A stretch of 64,000 nucleotides of DNA from Billgrantia zhangzhouensis (GCF_021404465.1 NZ_JABFTT010000001.1:62001-126000), one strand, 5' to 3'; positions 16,286 through 26,217 are shown, numbered from the stretch's first letter. Numbers and translations are program-made. Notes: generated by a model not told the origin, from the sequence alone.

Positions 16286-17302
16286 ATGTCACTGATACCT
16301 GTCGACAAGATTCGAAGCACGGCGGAAAAAGCGTTTATCCAAGCCGGTGTTTCGCCTAGCTTTGCGGCTGTTCAAGCCGATCTTCTCATCGAGGCCGAGC
16401 TGCGCGGCCACGCATCTCATGGCCTGCTGCGCCTCCCTCGGCTGGTTGCACGGATCAAGGCCGGTGTAGCGGATCCGGCAGCGACCGGGCAGCAGAGCTG
16501 GCGTGGAAGCGCCTTTCTTTCGGTCGAAGGGCAGAACGGACTTGGTCCAGTGGTTGCCATGTCTGCACTAGACGCTCTTTGCGACCGGGTAAGCGAGACC
16601 GGAGTAGCCCTCTCGGCGATCCGGAATTGCAACCACCTCGGTATGCTCGCGTGGTACGCCCGAAAGATTGCTGAGCGCGGCAAAGTTCTTATTGCGCTTA
16701 CCACAAGCGAGGCGCTGGTACATCCCTGGGGCGGACGATATGCCATGATCGGCACTAACCCAATTGCCATCGGCGTGCCTGCCGATCCGCAACCCTTCGT
16801 GATGGACATGGCTACGAGTCAAGTCTCCATGGGTAAGCTGCATGACTATGCCAACCGTGGGAAATCCATCCCCGAGGGCTGGGCACTTGATGAAGCGGGT
16901 AACACCACCACCGATGCCGCCGCCGCGACGAAGGGTTCCATTGCCCCGTTCGGCGGCCCCAAGGGTTACGCCCTAGGACTGGGTTTCGAAGTGCTGGTAG
17001 GCGTGCTAACCGCCTCGGCACTCGGCACTGACGTGGAGGGCACGCTGGACGACGATATGGTCTGCAACAAGGGCGATATCTTTATAGTTATGGAACCTGC
17101 CTCTCGTGACTTCGCCTCCATCTCGGCCTATCTCGACACGATTCGCAACATGCCGGCCGCCGATCCTGACCGCCCGGTGGCCATCCCCGGAGACCGCGCT
17201 GGCGCGGAATACAATCGATGCCTAGAGACCGGACATGAGCCAGATCCAGAGATATGGCGGACGATCTGTGCCCTCGCTAACGATACTGTAACGGAGTTCT
17301 GA
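16286..17302 (+). CDS. Malate/L-lactate/ureidoglycolate dehydrogenase family (Ldh2) oxidoreductase
   Basis: A 338-residue NAD(P)-dependent 2-hydroxyacid dehydrogenase of the Ldh2/MDG family, unrelated to classical Rossmann lactate dehydrogenases. Family motifs are AELRGHASHGLLRLPRLV (His likely catalytic), NCNHLGMLAWYARKIAERG, GTNPIAIGVP, MDMATSQVSMGK and GGPKGYALGLGFEVLVGVL. ATG 16286 (MSLIPVDK) is preferred over a TTG at 16235 because only the former is preceded by a GGAA-like site. It is the first gene of the operon and would oxidise a 2-hydroxy acid to the 2-oxo acid. Confidence 0.9.
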   Translation: MSLIPVDKIRSTAEKAFIQAGVSPSFAAVQADLLIEAELRGHASHGLLRLPRLVARIKAGVADPAATGQQSWRGSAFLSVEGQNGLGPVVAMSALDALCDRVSETGVALSAIRNCNHLGMLAWYARKIAERGKVLIALTTSEALVHPWGGRYAMIGTNPIAIGVPADPQPFVMDMATSQVSMGKLHDYANRGKSIPEGWALDEAGNTTTDAAAATKGSIAPFGGPKGYALGLGFEVLVGVLTASALGTDVEGTLDDDMVCNKGDIFIVMEPASRDFASISAYLDTIRNMPAADPDRPVAIPGDRAGAEYNRCLETGHEPDPEIWRTICALANDTVTEF

Positions 17303-17304
17303 AC

Positions 17305-18549
17305 ATGCAATACGATTACGGGCTCACCCGATCACCAGGTCGTATCTTGTTTGGCGCAGGCCAGATCAATGCACTGCCTCATCTCGCTAGAGATTACGGG
17401 CGAAAGGCGCTGCTCTGCACCGACGAGCGACTTGTCGAATCCGGCATAGTGGCCGGGATCAAGACTGATCTACGGCGGGTGGGGGTTGAGGTGCGCGTGT
17501 TCGACGGCACTGAGCCCGAGCTCCCGGTATCCTGCGTCTACGCTTGCGCCGATGCACACCGTGATTTTGCTCCAAACGTTATCATTGGGCTCGGAGGTGG
17601 AAGTTGCCTGGACCTCGCTAAGCTGGTGAGTCTCGTCCTCAGCGGACATGACGACCTCGCCGCTCTTTATGGTGAATTCAAGGTAGAACGCCCAACCCTC
17701 CCCGTCATTGCGATCCCAACCACCTCGGGCACCGGCTCGGAAGTAACGCCCGTGGCCGTTCTCGGCGACAAAGGTCGCGATCTCAAAGTCGGTATATCGG
17801 ATCCTGCGTTAATTCCCGATATCGCCATCTGCGATCCCCAATTGACGACCACCTGCCCGCCAAGACTTACCGCTGTGTCAGGGATTGATGCGATGGCTCA
17901 TGCAATTGAGGCCTACACAGCGATCCGTCAGGACACCGGGCCGAGGGCCGCCTGCGAACGGGTATTCGTCGGCAAGAATGCACTTTCGGATCATCATGCG
18001 ATCGGAGCAATTCGGCTAATTTACGCGCACCTAGCCGACGCGGTAGATAACGGCGAGGATGACACCGCCCGCGCCGCACTGATGTTAGGCTCGACTCTCG
18101 CCGGGCTCGCCTTCGGCAGCGCAGGCACCTCTGCAGCGCATGCGATCCAGTACCCCATCGGCGCGTTGACACACACCGCCCACGGACTCGGGATCGGGAT
18201 TTTATTGCCGCATGTGATGCATTACAACGTGGTGGCAGCCGAGGACAGCTTTGCAGAGATTGCACGTGCCATCGGCATCGTTAGCAGTGACACCTCCAAT
18301 GCCGAGGCCGCCCAGACCTTAGTCCAGGCGGTACAAGATCTAGTCATCCGAATCGGATTGCCGCGCGACCTGTCGGCGATCGGCGTACCCGCAGATAAGG
18401 TGCCTTGGATCGCGGAGCGCTCCCTCGATGCCACTCGCCTTGCCAACAATAATCCTCGCCCGCTAACCGCCAAAGGCGTTGCGACCATCCTACAGGCGGC
18501 ACTCGGCGGCGCCGGAGATTCTACAGGAAAGGAAGTCACCCATGCTTGA
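17305..18549 (+). CDS. Iron-containing alcohol dehydrogenase
   Basis: A 414-residue group III (Fe) dehydrogenase. It has a glycine-rich nucleotide site GLGGGSCLDLAK, the TTSGTGSEVTP motif and metal ligands in SGIDAMAHAIEAYTA (Asp, His), SAAHAIQYPIG (His) and THTAHGLGIG (His). The gene starts two bases after the previous stop and overlaps the next gene by eight bases. Related enzymes include 4-hydroxybutyrate dehydrogenase, lactaldehyde reductase and maleylacetate reductase. Followed directly by a succinate-semialdehyde-type dehydrogenase, oxidation of an omega-hydroxy acid to a semialdehyde is the likeliest role (inference). Confidence 0.92.
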   Translation: MQYDYGLTRSPGRILFGAGQINALPHLARDYGRKALLCTDERLVESGIVAGIKTDLRRVGVEVRVFDGTEPELPVSCVYACADAHRDFAPNVIIGLGGGSCLDLAKLVSLVLSGHDDLAALYGEFKVERPTLPVIAIPTTSGTGSEVTPVAVLGDKGRDLKVGISDPALIPDIAICDPQLTTTCPPRLTAVSGIDAMAHAIEAYTAIRQDTGPRAACERVFVGKNALSDHHAIGAIRLIYAHLADAVDNGEDDTARAALMLGSTLAGLAFGSAGTSAAHAIQYPIGALTHTAHGLGIGILLPHVMHYNVVAAEDSFAEIARAIGIVSSDTSNAEAAQTLVQAVQDLVIRIGLPRDLSAIGVPADKVPWIAERSLDATRLANNNPRPLTAKGVATILQAALGGAGDSTGKEVTHA

Positions 18550-19987
18550 CGTGAGCAAACTAAGTACAAACCTCTTCATTGGCGGCAAGTGGGTCAACAG
18601 CGAGCGCGGCACCCCGATCGCCGTCTTCAACCCATCTACCGAGGAGCGGATCACAACAGTAGCCGACGCTTCCGAAGCCGACGCAACCCGCGCAGTCGAT
18701 GCCGCCGCCGAGGCCGCGCTGGGCTGGGCCACCACCCCGGCCCGCGAGCGCGCCGAGATTCTGCGTCGGTGCTTCGAAGTGATAACCCGTGATACCGATC
18801 GACTGGCAGAGCTCATCTCGCTTGAGAACGGTAAATCACTGCGCGATGCAAGAAGCGAGGTTGCTTATGGCGCTGAGTTCTTCCGTTGGTTTGCAGAAGA
18901 GGCGGTGCGACCGTTCGGTGACATAGGAATTGCCCCCAGCGGCGCGAACCGAATCCTGGTGCAGTACCAGCCCATCGGAGTCTCAGTACTGATCACGCCA
19001 TGGAATTTCCCTGCTGCCATGGCGACCCGGAAGATCGCACCAGCGCTGGCGGCAGGCTGCACCTGTGTCTTGAAACCGGCAACCGAAACGCCACTCACCG
19101 CCTACGCCATAGCAGAGCTTTTAGCCGAAGCCGGGGTGCCGGACGGGACGGTAAACGTAATCACTAGCTCGACCACTGCCCCAGTAGTCAATACTATGCT
19201 CGCCGATCCTCGTGTCCGTAAGCTGTCGTTCACTGGCTCTACAGAGGTCGGGCGCTTGCTGCTTCGGCAGGCGGCCAATCAGGTGATCCATTCTTCGATG
19301 GAACTGGGCGGAAATGCGCCTTTCGTGGTCTGCGCCGATGCCAATCTGGACGATGCCATCGAAGGCGCAATGATCGCCAAAATGCGCAATGGTGGTGAAG
19401 CCTGCACCGCAGCCAACCGCTTCATCGTGCATGAAAGCATCGCCGAAAATTTTACTACACGGCTTGCAGAGCGCATGTCGGCGCTCAGGATTGGTCCGGG
19501 CAACGCTCCCGATACCGATTGCGGGCCGCTCATCAATGAGACAACAGTTTCGAAAGTCAAGGCACTGGTCGACGAAGCGGTCGAAAAGGGGGCGCGCTTG
19601 GTCTGCGGCGGCGAACGACTGAACCAGCCCGGCTTTTACTACACTCCGACCGTAATCTCGAACGTCCCCCCAGAGGCACGCATCGCCCGAGAAGAGATCT
19701 TCGGCCCGGTCGCTCCAATCTATACCTTCCGCGACGAAGCAGACGCCATCGCCCATGCCAATGATACTGAGTACGGGCTGGTAGCCTATCTCTATACCTC
19801 CGACTTGTCTCGCGGGTTAAAACTCTCCGAACAACTCGAGGCGGGTATGATCGCACTCAACCGCGGCTTGGTCTCGGACCCAGCAGCTCCTTTCGGCGGC
19901 GTCAAACAATCCGGCCTCGGCCGCGAGGGCGCGCACCATGGGATGCTGGAATTCATGGAAGCAAAATACGTGGCGACCAGTTGGTAA
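18542..19987 (+). CDS. NAD(P)-dependent aldehyde dehydrogenase (succinate-semialdehyde dehydrogenase type)
   Basis: A 481-residue ALDH. Motifs in order are [23 protein letters not shown] (cofactor), the general base Glu in SMELGGNAP and the nucleophile Cys in [10 protein letters not shown], then EEIFGPVAP and [10 protein letters not shown]. The family subgroup is GabD-like. The ATG at 18542 has a good site (GGAAAGGAAG) and overlaps the alcohol dehydrogenase stop (ATGCTTGA). With its neighbour it would convert an omega-hydroxy acid to a dicarboxylate. Confidence 0.93.
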   Translation: MLDVSKLSTNLFIGGKWVNSERGTPIAVFNPSTEERITTVADASEADATRAVDAAAEAALGWATTPARERAEILRRCFEVITRDTDRLAELISLENGKSLRDARSEVAYGAEFFRWFAEEAVRPFGDIGIAPSGANRILVQYQPIGVSVLITPWNFPAAMATRKIAPALAAGCTCVLKPATETPLTAYAIAELLAEAGVPDGTVNVITSSTTAPVVNTMLADPRVRKLSFTGSTEVGRLLLRQAANQVIHSSMELGGNAPFVVCADANLDDAIEGAMIAKMRNGGEACTAANRFIVHESIAENFTTRLAERMSALRIGPGNAPDTDCGPLINETTVSKVKALVDEAVEKGARLVCGGERLNQPGFYYTPTVISNVPPEARIAREEIFGPVAPIYTFRDEADAIAHANDTEYGLVAYLYTSDLSRGLKLSEQLEAGMIALNRGLVSDPAAPFGGVKQSGLGREGAHHGMLEFMEAKYVATSW

Positions 19988-20004
19988 GCCGAGGGGGAGA
20001 CAGC

Positions 20005-21093
20005 ATGGCGAAATACAATATCGCAACTATCTACGGTGATGGCATCGGACCGGAGGTCGCCCGATCGAGCGTCCGCGTTCTCAAGAACGCACTCGGCTCA
20101 GATGCGCTGCATTTCGAGGAACTCCCAGGCGGAGCCGAGCATTATGTAGATTCTGGTGAGGTGCTTCCAGAAGATACCTTCACCGCCTGCCGCGACATGG
20201 ACGCGATTTTGCACGGTGCGGCAGGGCTTCCGGGCGTGACCTACGAAGATGGCACCGAAGTGGGCAACGACTTGCACCTACTGTTGCGCTTTAAGCTCGA
20301 TCTCTACGCTAACATGCGTCCGGTCAAATTGCTCAAAGGCGTCACTTCGCCGCTAGCGGCGTTTCGGGACGGAGGGGCGATCGATTACATCATCGTTCGC
20401 GAGAACACAGAAGGGCTCTATGCCAGCCGCGGCGCTGGTGTGGTACTGCGTGGAGAGATCGCCAGCGACAGCCTGATCGTCACCCGCAAGGGGACAGAAA
20501 GGGTGGCGCGCTTCGCTCTCAATGTGGCGCGTAAGCGCAATGGTGCACCACGCGACGGAGTGAGTCGCCTGACGGTTTGCGACAAGGCCAATATCCTACG
20601 CAGCTTCGCATTTTTTCGTGGTATCTGCGATGAGGTGTCTACCGACTTCCCTGATGTCGAGATCGACTACGCCTACGCTGATGCGATGACTGTACATCTG
20701 GTAAAGAAGCCTGATTTCTATGATGTGATCGTAGCTGAGAATATGTTCGGCGATATCATCTCCGATCTCGGCGCAGTGACAGTAGGCGGGATGGGGGTCT
20801 CACCGTCAGGCGAAATCGGCGATAATCACGCCCTTTTTCAGGGCGCGCATGGCTCGGCCCCCGACATTGCCGGCCAGGATGGCGCGAGCCCCGTAGCCAC
20901 CATTCTCTCGTCGGCCCTGATGCTCGACTGGCTCGGCGAGCGCCATGACGATACCAACCTCGTTGAGGGCGCAAACCGGATTAGAAACGCGGTCAACGCC
21001 GTTCTGTCTGCGGGAGAGTTTATTCCCCGGGATCTTGGCGGCTCTGCCCGCTGTAGCGAAATGACAGAAGCTATTTGCCGCGCGCTGGATTAG
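20005..21093 (+). CDS. Isocitrate/isopropylmalate/tartrate dehydrogenase family protein
   Basis: A 362-residue decarboxylating 3-hydroxyacid dehydrogenase. Motifs are IYGDGIGPEVARSS at the N-terminus, RENTEGLYASRG, the catalytic Lys in HLVKKPDFYDVI, and ENMFGDIISDLGAVTVG with metal-binding aspartates, then HGSAPDIAGQ. In this context tartrate or a substituted malate is more plausible than leucine biosynthesis. The ATG at 20005 follows GAGGGGGAGA. A longer start at 19981 would overlap the ALDH stop. Confidence 0.9.
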   Translation: MAKYNIATIYGDGIGPEVARSSVRVLKNALGSDALHFEELPGGAEHYVDSGEVLPEDTFTACRDMDAILHGAAGLPGVTYEDGTEVGNDLHLLLRFKLDLYANMRPVKLLKGVTSPLAAFRDGGAIDYIIVRENTEGLYASRGAGVVLRGEIASDSLIVTRKGTERVARFALNVARKRNGAPRDGVSRLTVCDKANILRSFAFFRGICDEVSTDFPDVEIDYAYADAMTVHLVKKPDFYDVIVAENMFGDIISDLGAVTVGGMGVSPSGEIGDNHALFQGAHGSAPDIAGQDGASPVATILSSALMLDWLGERHDDTNLVEGANRIRNAVNAVLSAGEFIPRDLGGSARCSEMTEAICRALD

Positions 21094-21154
21094 AGTGCGG
21101 CATTTACCCAGTGCCGGAATGCCGGCGCATTACAAATACACATAAGATGGGAGC

Positions 21155-22144
21155 ATGCCAGTGAAACTTAATAGGCATAACTACAAGAGTAAAATTCTTG
21201 GCGCCGCGGTCGGTTTTGGCCTCGTCCTAGCCCTGCAACCCGCCTTCGCGCAGAGCGAAGACTATCCCAGCAAACCAGTGAACTACATCATAGTGTTCAA
21301 TGCCGGTGGAGCCTCGGATATCGCAGCGCGGATGCAACAGAAATATTTCGAGGAAGAGAACGGCATGCCAGCTGTAGTGCAGTATATGCCCGGCGGCGGT
21401 GGCGCTCAGGGTTGGTCCCGACTCAATAATATGGAGCCTGACGGCTATACTATTATGGGAACTAATCTGCCACATAACGTGCTACAACCGATGGCGGGGG
21501 ATGTAGGATACGAGACAGAAGATATCACCACCGTGAACTTCTTCCAGTATACACCCAACATTATTGCCGTCGCGGCTGATAGTGAATTCGAGACGTTACA
21601 GCAGCTTATTGATCATGCCAAAGAAAATCCGGGTGCCGTCACTTTCTCTGGATCTGGCTCGCGCAGTGGGGACGAGGTGATGAAAGCTCGCTTCGACCAA
21701 ATCTCAGGCGTAACAACTACTTACATCCCATTCTCGGGAACTAGTCCTGCTAGCGCTGCACTCCTCGGCCACCAGGTTACCGCCTCGGTCACCTACACGA
21801 CCGAAGCCGTAAACCAAAGCGACAACATCCGAGTGCTGGCGGTCGCCGCCGAGGAGCGCCTTTCCTCTCTTCCGGATGCGCCGACCTTTAAGGAACTTGG
21901 CTTCGATCTCGTTGGCGGGGCCTATCGCGGCGTGGGCGTCCCCAAGGATACACCTGAGGAGCTTCGTCAGGCTGTCTCTGATGCCATCTCGCGTATTAGT
22001 GCCAACGCAAAGTTTCGCTCTGAAATGAGTGAGGCGGGATTTGTGCCGATCGACATTCCCTACAGCAAGGTTGAAGCCTTCATTGTCGACCAGAAAGAAA
22101 TTTACCAATCAGTCGAAGAGCCACTTGGGTTGACCTCTAACTGA
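21155..22144 (+). CDS. TctC-type tripartite tricarboxylate transporter substrate-binding protein
   Basis: A 329-residue periplasmic binding protein of the Bug/TctC family. A signal peptide covers about 1-33 (hydrophobic ILGAAVGFGLVLALQPAFA, cleavage after AFA). The mature start YPSKPVNYIIVFNAGGASD is characteristic, as is the later AVAAEERLSSLPDAPTFKEL. GGGAG precedes the ATG. It delivers a carboxylate to the TctAB permease encoded next. Confidence 0.93.
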   Translation: MPVKLNRHNYKSKILGAAVGFGLVLALQPAFAQSEDYPSKPVNYIIVFNAGGASDIAARMQQKYFEEENGMPAVVQYMPGGGGAQGWSRLNNMEPDGYTIMGTNLPHNVLQPMAGDVGYETEDITTVNFFQYTPNIIAVAADSEFETLQQLIDHAKENPGAVTFSGSGSRSGDEVMKARFDQISGVTTTYIPFSGTSPASAALLGHQVTASVTYTTEAVNQSDNIRVLAVAAEERLSSLPDAPTFKELGFDLVGGAYRGVGVPKDTPEELRQAVSDAISRISANAKFRSEMSEAGFVPIDIPYSKVEAFIVDQKEIYQSVEEPLGLTSN

Positions 22145-22209
22145 GCTGCCTACCATGGCTCCGGCTGCAAGAGCGGCTGGAGCCCTTAATCCTAGGTGAG
22201 AGCCGAATC

Positions 22210-23727
22210 ATGGAAATACTAGGGTATCTCCTCAACGCGCTGACTCCGAGCAATCTGATGCTCGCGCTCTGTGGCGTTGTCTTAGGAACAATCATCGGTG
22301 CCCTGCCGGGCCTTTCTGCGACCATGGCCGTTGCTGTGCTCGTGCCTTTTACTTTCACAATGGACCCAGCCTCTGGCCTCGTTATGCTAGGAGCAATCTA
22401 TACCTCATCACTCTATGGAGGAGCCTTCGCGGCTATCTTGGTAAATACTCCCGGTACACCCTCTGCCATCGCCACCACTTTCGATGGATTTCCCATGGCA
22501 CGGCGTGGTGATGGCGCGTTAGCCATCACCATTGCAACAATTGCATCAGTTGTCGGCGGCGTTGTGGGGGTGACGCTTCTGCTACTTCTTGCTCCGCCCT
22601 TGGCTAAGATCGCCCTTCAGTTTGGCCCAGCCGAATATTTCTGGCTGGCCATACTCGGATTAACTATCGTTTCGGCACTCTCTGCAGGCAACCAGCTCAA
22701 GGGCCTAACCGCGGCACTTCTAGGCCTTGCCCTGTCCTTAGTCGGGGTAGCCACAGTGGGTGGCGACGTTCGGCTAACCTTCGGCAATAGCAATCTGGTC
22801 AGTGGCGTCAACATCATAGCGGGGCTTATCGGTATTTATTGCATCCCAGTGTTGCTCGACCTCGTCATGTCCCGCGACCCACACCTACAACCGGCAACCG
22901 AGAGAGGAGGCTTCCGCCTATGCGAAGCAGGCTCTACGATCATTCGCGACAAGGTCAACCTGATCCGCAGCTCGATTCTTGGAACGCTGATAGGAATCCT
23001 ACCGGGAGCGGGCGGCTCAATCGCCAGTCTGGTGACCTATGCTGAGGCACGCCGAGCTTCGAGCGACAGCAAGAGCTTTGGCAAGGGTAACCCTTCGGGC
23101 ATCATCGCAACGGAGTCCGCCAACAACGCTACCGTAGGCGGCGGCTTTGTCCCGACCTTGGTCCTCGGGATACCCGGCACTCCACCAGACGCTATTATTC
23201 TTGGAGCGCTTATGGTGCAGGGGATTAAGGTAGGCCCGACCCTATTTGTCGAGCAAGCCCCGATTACCTATACCTTCATCTTCGGCCTGCTGATTGCAAC
23301 CCTATTCATGCTGCCGGTCGGTCTTATTATAGGCCGCTTTGCCTTCCGGGCAATCTCTTCAATTCCCAAGGCGGCCCTTGTCCCTGCGATCGCTTTTCTA
23401 ACTGTAGCAGGCAGCTACGCAATCCAGAACAGCATCAGCGATACCGTGATTATGTTTGTGCTGGGCTGCTTCGCCTGGGTGATGAAATCCTTCAGCTACC
23501 CTATCTCACCCATCGCGCTCGGCCTAGTGCTCGGCTCCATCGCTGAACAGGGATTCGTCCAGAGTTACCTGATAGGACAAGCACAAGGTGATGTTCTTGG
23601 CCGTTTCTTCCATGGCCCGATTTCTCTAGCACTGGTGGCACTCATCCTCCTAGGCCTGCTTTATCCGACTTTCAAGAAGTTGATTAATCGCCGTGGGAAT
23701 ACATCCCGGCAGGGGAACGATATATGA
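22210..23727 (+). CDS. TctA-type large permease subunit of a tripartite tricarboxylate transporter
   Basis: A 505-residue polytopic membrane protein. The conserved loops GALPGLSATMAVAVLVPFTF and YGGAFAAILVNTPGTPSAIA near the N-terminus, and their second-half repeats GILPGAGGSIASLVTYAEAR and LVLGIPGTPPDAIILGALMV, define the TctA family. It is the main transmembrane component. The 3' end overlaps the small subunit gene by four bases. Confidence 0.95.
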   Translation: MEILGYLLNALTPSNLMLALCGVVLGTIIGALPGLSATMAVAVLVPFTFTMDPASGLVMLGAIYTSSLYGGAFAAILVNTPGTPSAIATTFDGFPMARRGDGALAITIATIASVVGGVVGVTLLLLLAPPLAKIALQFGPAEYFWLAILGLTIVSALSAGNQLKGLTAALLGLALSLVGVATVGGDVRLTFGNSNLVSGVNIIAGLIGIYCIPVLLDLVMSRDPHLQPATERGGFRLCEAGSTIIRDKVNLIRSSILGTLIGILPGAGGSIASLVTYAEARRASSDSKSFGKGNPSGIIATESANNATVGGGFVPTLVLGIPGTPPDAIILGALMVQGIKVGPTLFVEQAPITYTFIFGLLIATLFMLPVGLIIGRFAFRAISSIPKAALVPAIAFLTVAGSYAIQNSISDTVIMFVLGCFAWVMKSFSYPISPIALGLVLGSIAEQGFVQSYLIGQAQGDVLGRFFHGPISLALVALILLGLLYPTFKKLINRRGNTSRQGNDI

Positions 23728-24185
23728 ATGATCTGAAAATAAAAACCGCTTTTGGCTCCATATTTTTTATTTCTCTAGGCGCCATCGTTTGGTGGCAATC
23801 TCTCAATCTCAGTGTAATGGGGGCTGTATTTCCTCGGGTGGTTTCAATCACAATGATGCTGACCTCTGTGCTGATCATTCTTCGCATGTTACTTTCAAAG
23901 GCACCCCTTTGGAGTGAAGCGACGAGAGAAAAGCCCAAGAATATCTGGCGCGGTATTTTGCTTGTCATGACGATCGGGATCTGGCTCATGCTGTTTAGAC
24001 CACTGGGGATGATACTGTCGAGCATACTCGCCTTCGCTGTACTCATGCTTATCGCTGAACAGGACGAGCTGCGCCCACTGCGTACGACTCTCATCCTGAT
24101 TGGCGGTGCCATTGGTATCTTCGCAGTGACCCTAGCAATGACCGAAGTGCTTATGATCCCGGTGCCTAAGGGTATATTGTCATAA
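23724..24185 (+). CDS. TctB-type small permease subunit
   Basis: A 153-residue membrane protein with about four hydrophobic segments (SIFFISLGAIVWWQS, VSITMMLTSVLIIL, GILLVMTIGIWLMLF and a C-terminal pair). Poor sequence conservation is normal for TctB; the assignment rests on size, topology and the ATGA overlap with TctA. It closes the operon. Confidence 0.88.
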   Translation: MNDLKIKTAFGSIFFISLGAIVWWQSLNLSVMGAVFPRVVSITMMLTSVLIILRMLLSKAPLWSEATREKPKNIWRGILLVMTIGIWLMLFRPLGMILSSILAFAVLMLIAEQDELRPLRTTLILIGGAIGIFAVTLAMTEVLMIPVPKGILS

Positions 24186-24478
24186 CCTTGACCCTATGTA
24201 CTTTCATGCTTCCCAGAGGAGAATTGGAGCTTTCTTTACATGTGGCACCCTACCTCTTAACCTATTACAATTTCTCGAAGTAGGCTGCACTAGCACGTGC
24301 CAGATGCTTACGCAGCCCCTAGGTCTCAAAAAAGTCGCTCATCCCATCCGGGCTATATTCCAAGCGGCGGTCAAGGCAGCACACAAGCGCCGCAGGGGAA
24401 GATCCTCTTGCTTGTCGAAGGTTTGGTCTTCGTAGGCATGGGTCGACACTTATCTAATCGGCATCGACTCGATCAGAT
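24186..24478. other. Intergenic region without a recognisable gene
   Basis: 293 bases between convergent TctB and CvfB genes. Only short open frames are present, none with both a ribosome site and recognisable content. I see no clear terminator with a T tract. Confidence 0.6.
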
Positions 24479-25225
24479 CTAGCCCGGCTCGCTGGTGGCC
24501 CCCGGCACCAAGCGGATGCCGTGGGCCTCAATGACGATCAGGCGTCGCTTGTAGAGCCGCCCGATGGCCTGCTTGAAGGCGTTCTTGCTCACCCCCAGGC
24601 GCGCCTTGATCGCCGCAGCATCGCTGCTGTCGGAGAGCGGCAGGTAGCCACCGCTCTCGCGCAGCGCCTTGAGCACCTGCTCGCCCACCACGTCGAGACG
24701 TGCCGGCCCCGGCGGCAACAGCGAGAGGTCGAGCCGGCCGTCGTCGCGCACGCGCTTTACGTAGCCCTTGGCCCGCTGCCCACGGCGCAGCGGTCGGGTG
24801 ACATCATCGCGGTAAAGCAGACCCCAGAAGCGATGATTGACCACCGCCTTGTAGCCGAGGTCGGTAGCGTCGGCGACGATCAGCTCCACCTCGTCACCCG
24901 GCGCCAGCCCCGTTGCCTCGTCCTGTACGAAGCGGTCGAGCTTCTGTGACGCCACCGGACGCCCTTGCTGGTCCTCGTAGAGCCGCACCAGCACCCGCTT
25001 GCCCGGCGTGGGGCGGAAGCGTTGCTCGCCGAAGGGCAGCAGCACGTCACGCACATGGCCCCAGTCGAGAAAGGCACCAGTCTCGTTCACCGTAACCACC
25101 TCCAGGTAAGCCACCTCGCCCATCTGGGCCTTGGGCGTTCGCGAGGCGCGTCCGCGACCACGGTCCGATGAGGGCCTTGGAGAATTTGGGCGACCCTGGC
25201 GACGGTCGTTGGGAGGAGAGGCCAT
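24479..25225 (-). CDS. CvfB-like S1 RNA-binding protein (YitL family)
   Basis: A 248-residue protein. A basic disordered head (RRQGRPNSPRPSSDRGRGRA) precedes two S1-like modules beginning GEVAYLEVVTVNETGAFLDW and KAVVNHRFWGLLYRDDVTRP, another S1-like segment (RAKGYVKRVRDDGRLDLSLL), and a C-terminal winged helix (IKARLGVSKNAFKQAIGRLY). This is the architecture of CvfB of Gram-positive bacteria, an RNA-binding regulator of virulence genes. The ATG at 25225 has GCGGAGC upstream; the open frame extends to 25297 but without a ribosome site. Confidence 0.85.
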   Translation of the reverse strand: MASPPNDRRQGRPNSPRPSSDRGRGRASRTPKAQMGEVAYLEVVTVNETGAFLDWGHVRDVLLPFGEQRFRPTPGKRVLVRLYEDQQGRPVASQKLDRFVQDEATGLAPGDEVELIVADATDLGYKAVVNHRFWGLLYRDDVTRPLRRGQRAKGYVKRVRDDGRLDLSLLPPGPARLDVVGEQVLKALRESGGYLPLSDSSDAAAIKARLGVSKNAFKQAIGRLYKRRLIVIEAHGIRLVPGATSEPG

Positions 25226-25273
25226 GATAGCTCCGCAGGATATAGGAGCGTCCATTATGGCAAATCGTGGCGT

Positions 25274-25295
25274 AAAAGGCGGCCCGAAGGCCGCC
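25274..25295 (-). terminator. Intrinsic terminator after the GntR gene
   Basis: On the minus strand the stem GGCGGCC, tetraloop TTCG, GGCCGCC is followed by TTTTA. It ends transcription of the GntR gene before cvfB. Confidence 0.85.
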
Positions 25296-25389
25296 AAAGG
25301 TTCCAGGGAGATGCCTGAGAGTGCTTGCGCCGGAATTCGGCGATGGTCTTGAAGTCCGGGGTCAATCGGTTGAGGAACGGCTCAGCGGC

Positions 25390-26217
25390 TTAGTTAGCGT
25401 CACCATCACTCGTGTAACCGGTGAGCGCCAGATATTCACTGCTGAGGTCGGTATTCGCTCCGGCATCGGCCTTGAAGAAAGTCTTCTCCAGCAGAGCTTC
25501 GCGCTCTTCCATCAGTGCCTGGGCTGCCTGCATATGGTCGCTGACGATCCGGCGTGCCGCAACGCCGTCTCGCCGGCGCAAGGCGTCGATCAACTGACGC
25601 TGATAGTGGTAACCGCGCTGGCGCAATTCCGGGTAGGGCTGGTCATAGATTCGCTGGCAGACAGTCATGCTCATCAGCAGCCGGATGGGAAATCGGCACA
25701 TCAGGGCGAGCAGCGGGTTAGGGCAGTAGTCTACCAGGACGAGGTGGAACTCCAGTTCCTTGATACGCTGAATGCGCTCCTCATCGAGCGAAGTTGGAGG
25801 ATGATCGTAATAACTCGTTACCGCTTCAAGTCGCGTGAAGGCTTCGTCGTCCAGAACGCCCTCAAGGCTGGTCACCAGCGCTGGCCAGAGCGCCTTGCGC
25901 ACCTCATAGATATCATGGATGGTCGGCGGCCTGAAAAAAAAATAATTGCCTAGCAGCTCCATGGCTCGATCATCACTTACTTCGCTGATGAAGGCACCGC
26001 CACCCGGGCCCGTGCGGGTCTGGATAAGGCCCTGGGCTTCCAGGCCGCGCAGCGCCTCGCGAATGGTTCCCTTGGCAGCGCCTAGAGCTTCGATCAGCTC
26101 CGGTTCTTGAGGCAGGCGATCGCCGGGGCTGAGCCCGTGGCGGGCGATGTATTCCTTGACGGCATCACCGATGACCTCGGTACGCTTGCGTCGGCCTGGC
26201 TGGCGTGCTCGCTTCAT
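25390..26217 (-). CDS. GntR-family regulator (FadR-type)
   Basis: About 275 residues. The winged helix includes LSPGDRLPQEPELIEALGAA then KGTIREALRGLEAQGLIQTR, and the wing GPGGGAFI. The C-terminal FCD-like domain contains ELEFHLVLVDYCPNPLL and YHYQRQLIDALRRRD. The start at ATG 26217 (MKRARQP) or GTG 26232 is not decided by the sequence. It is divergent from the DUF1028 gene. Palindromes of the same design lie before that gene and before the M20 gene, so it likely controls both transcription units. Confidence 0.9.
   Translation of the reverse strand: MKRARQPGRRKRTEVIGDAVKEYIARHGLSPGDRLPQEPELIEALGAAKGTIREALRGLEAQGLIQTRTGPGGGAFISEVSDDRAMELLGNYFFFRPPTIHDIYEVRKALWPALVTSLEGVLDDEAFTRLEAVTSYYDHPPTSLDEERIQRIKELEFHLVLVDYCPNPLLALMCRFPIRLLMSMTVCQRIYDQPYPELRQRGYHYQRQLIDALRRRDGVAARRIVSDHMQAAQALMEEREALLEKTFFKADAGANTDLSSEYLALTGYTSDGDAN

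Noticed and set aside
24339..24449. 36-codon minus-strand frame (GTG start, ends ALTAAWNIARMG) downstream of cvfB
   Set aside because: No ribosome site and no recognised family; it might be a remnant of a mobile-element gene but nothing supports it.
25297..25360. GGTTCCAGGGAGATGCCTGAGA, loosely like a glycine riboswitch core
   Set aside because: Only a short match; no second conserved block and the downstream plus-strand region has no glycine-related gene.
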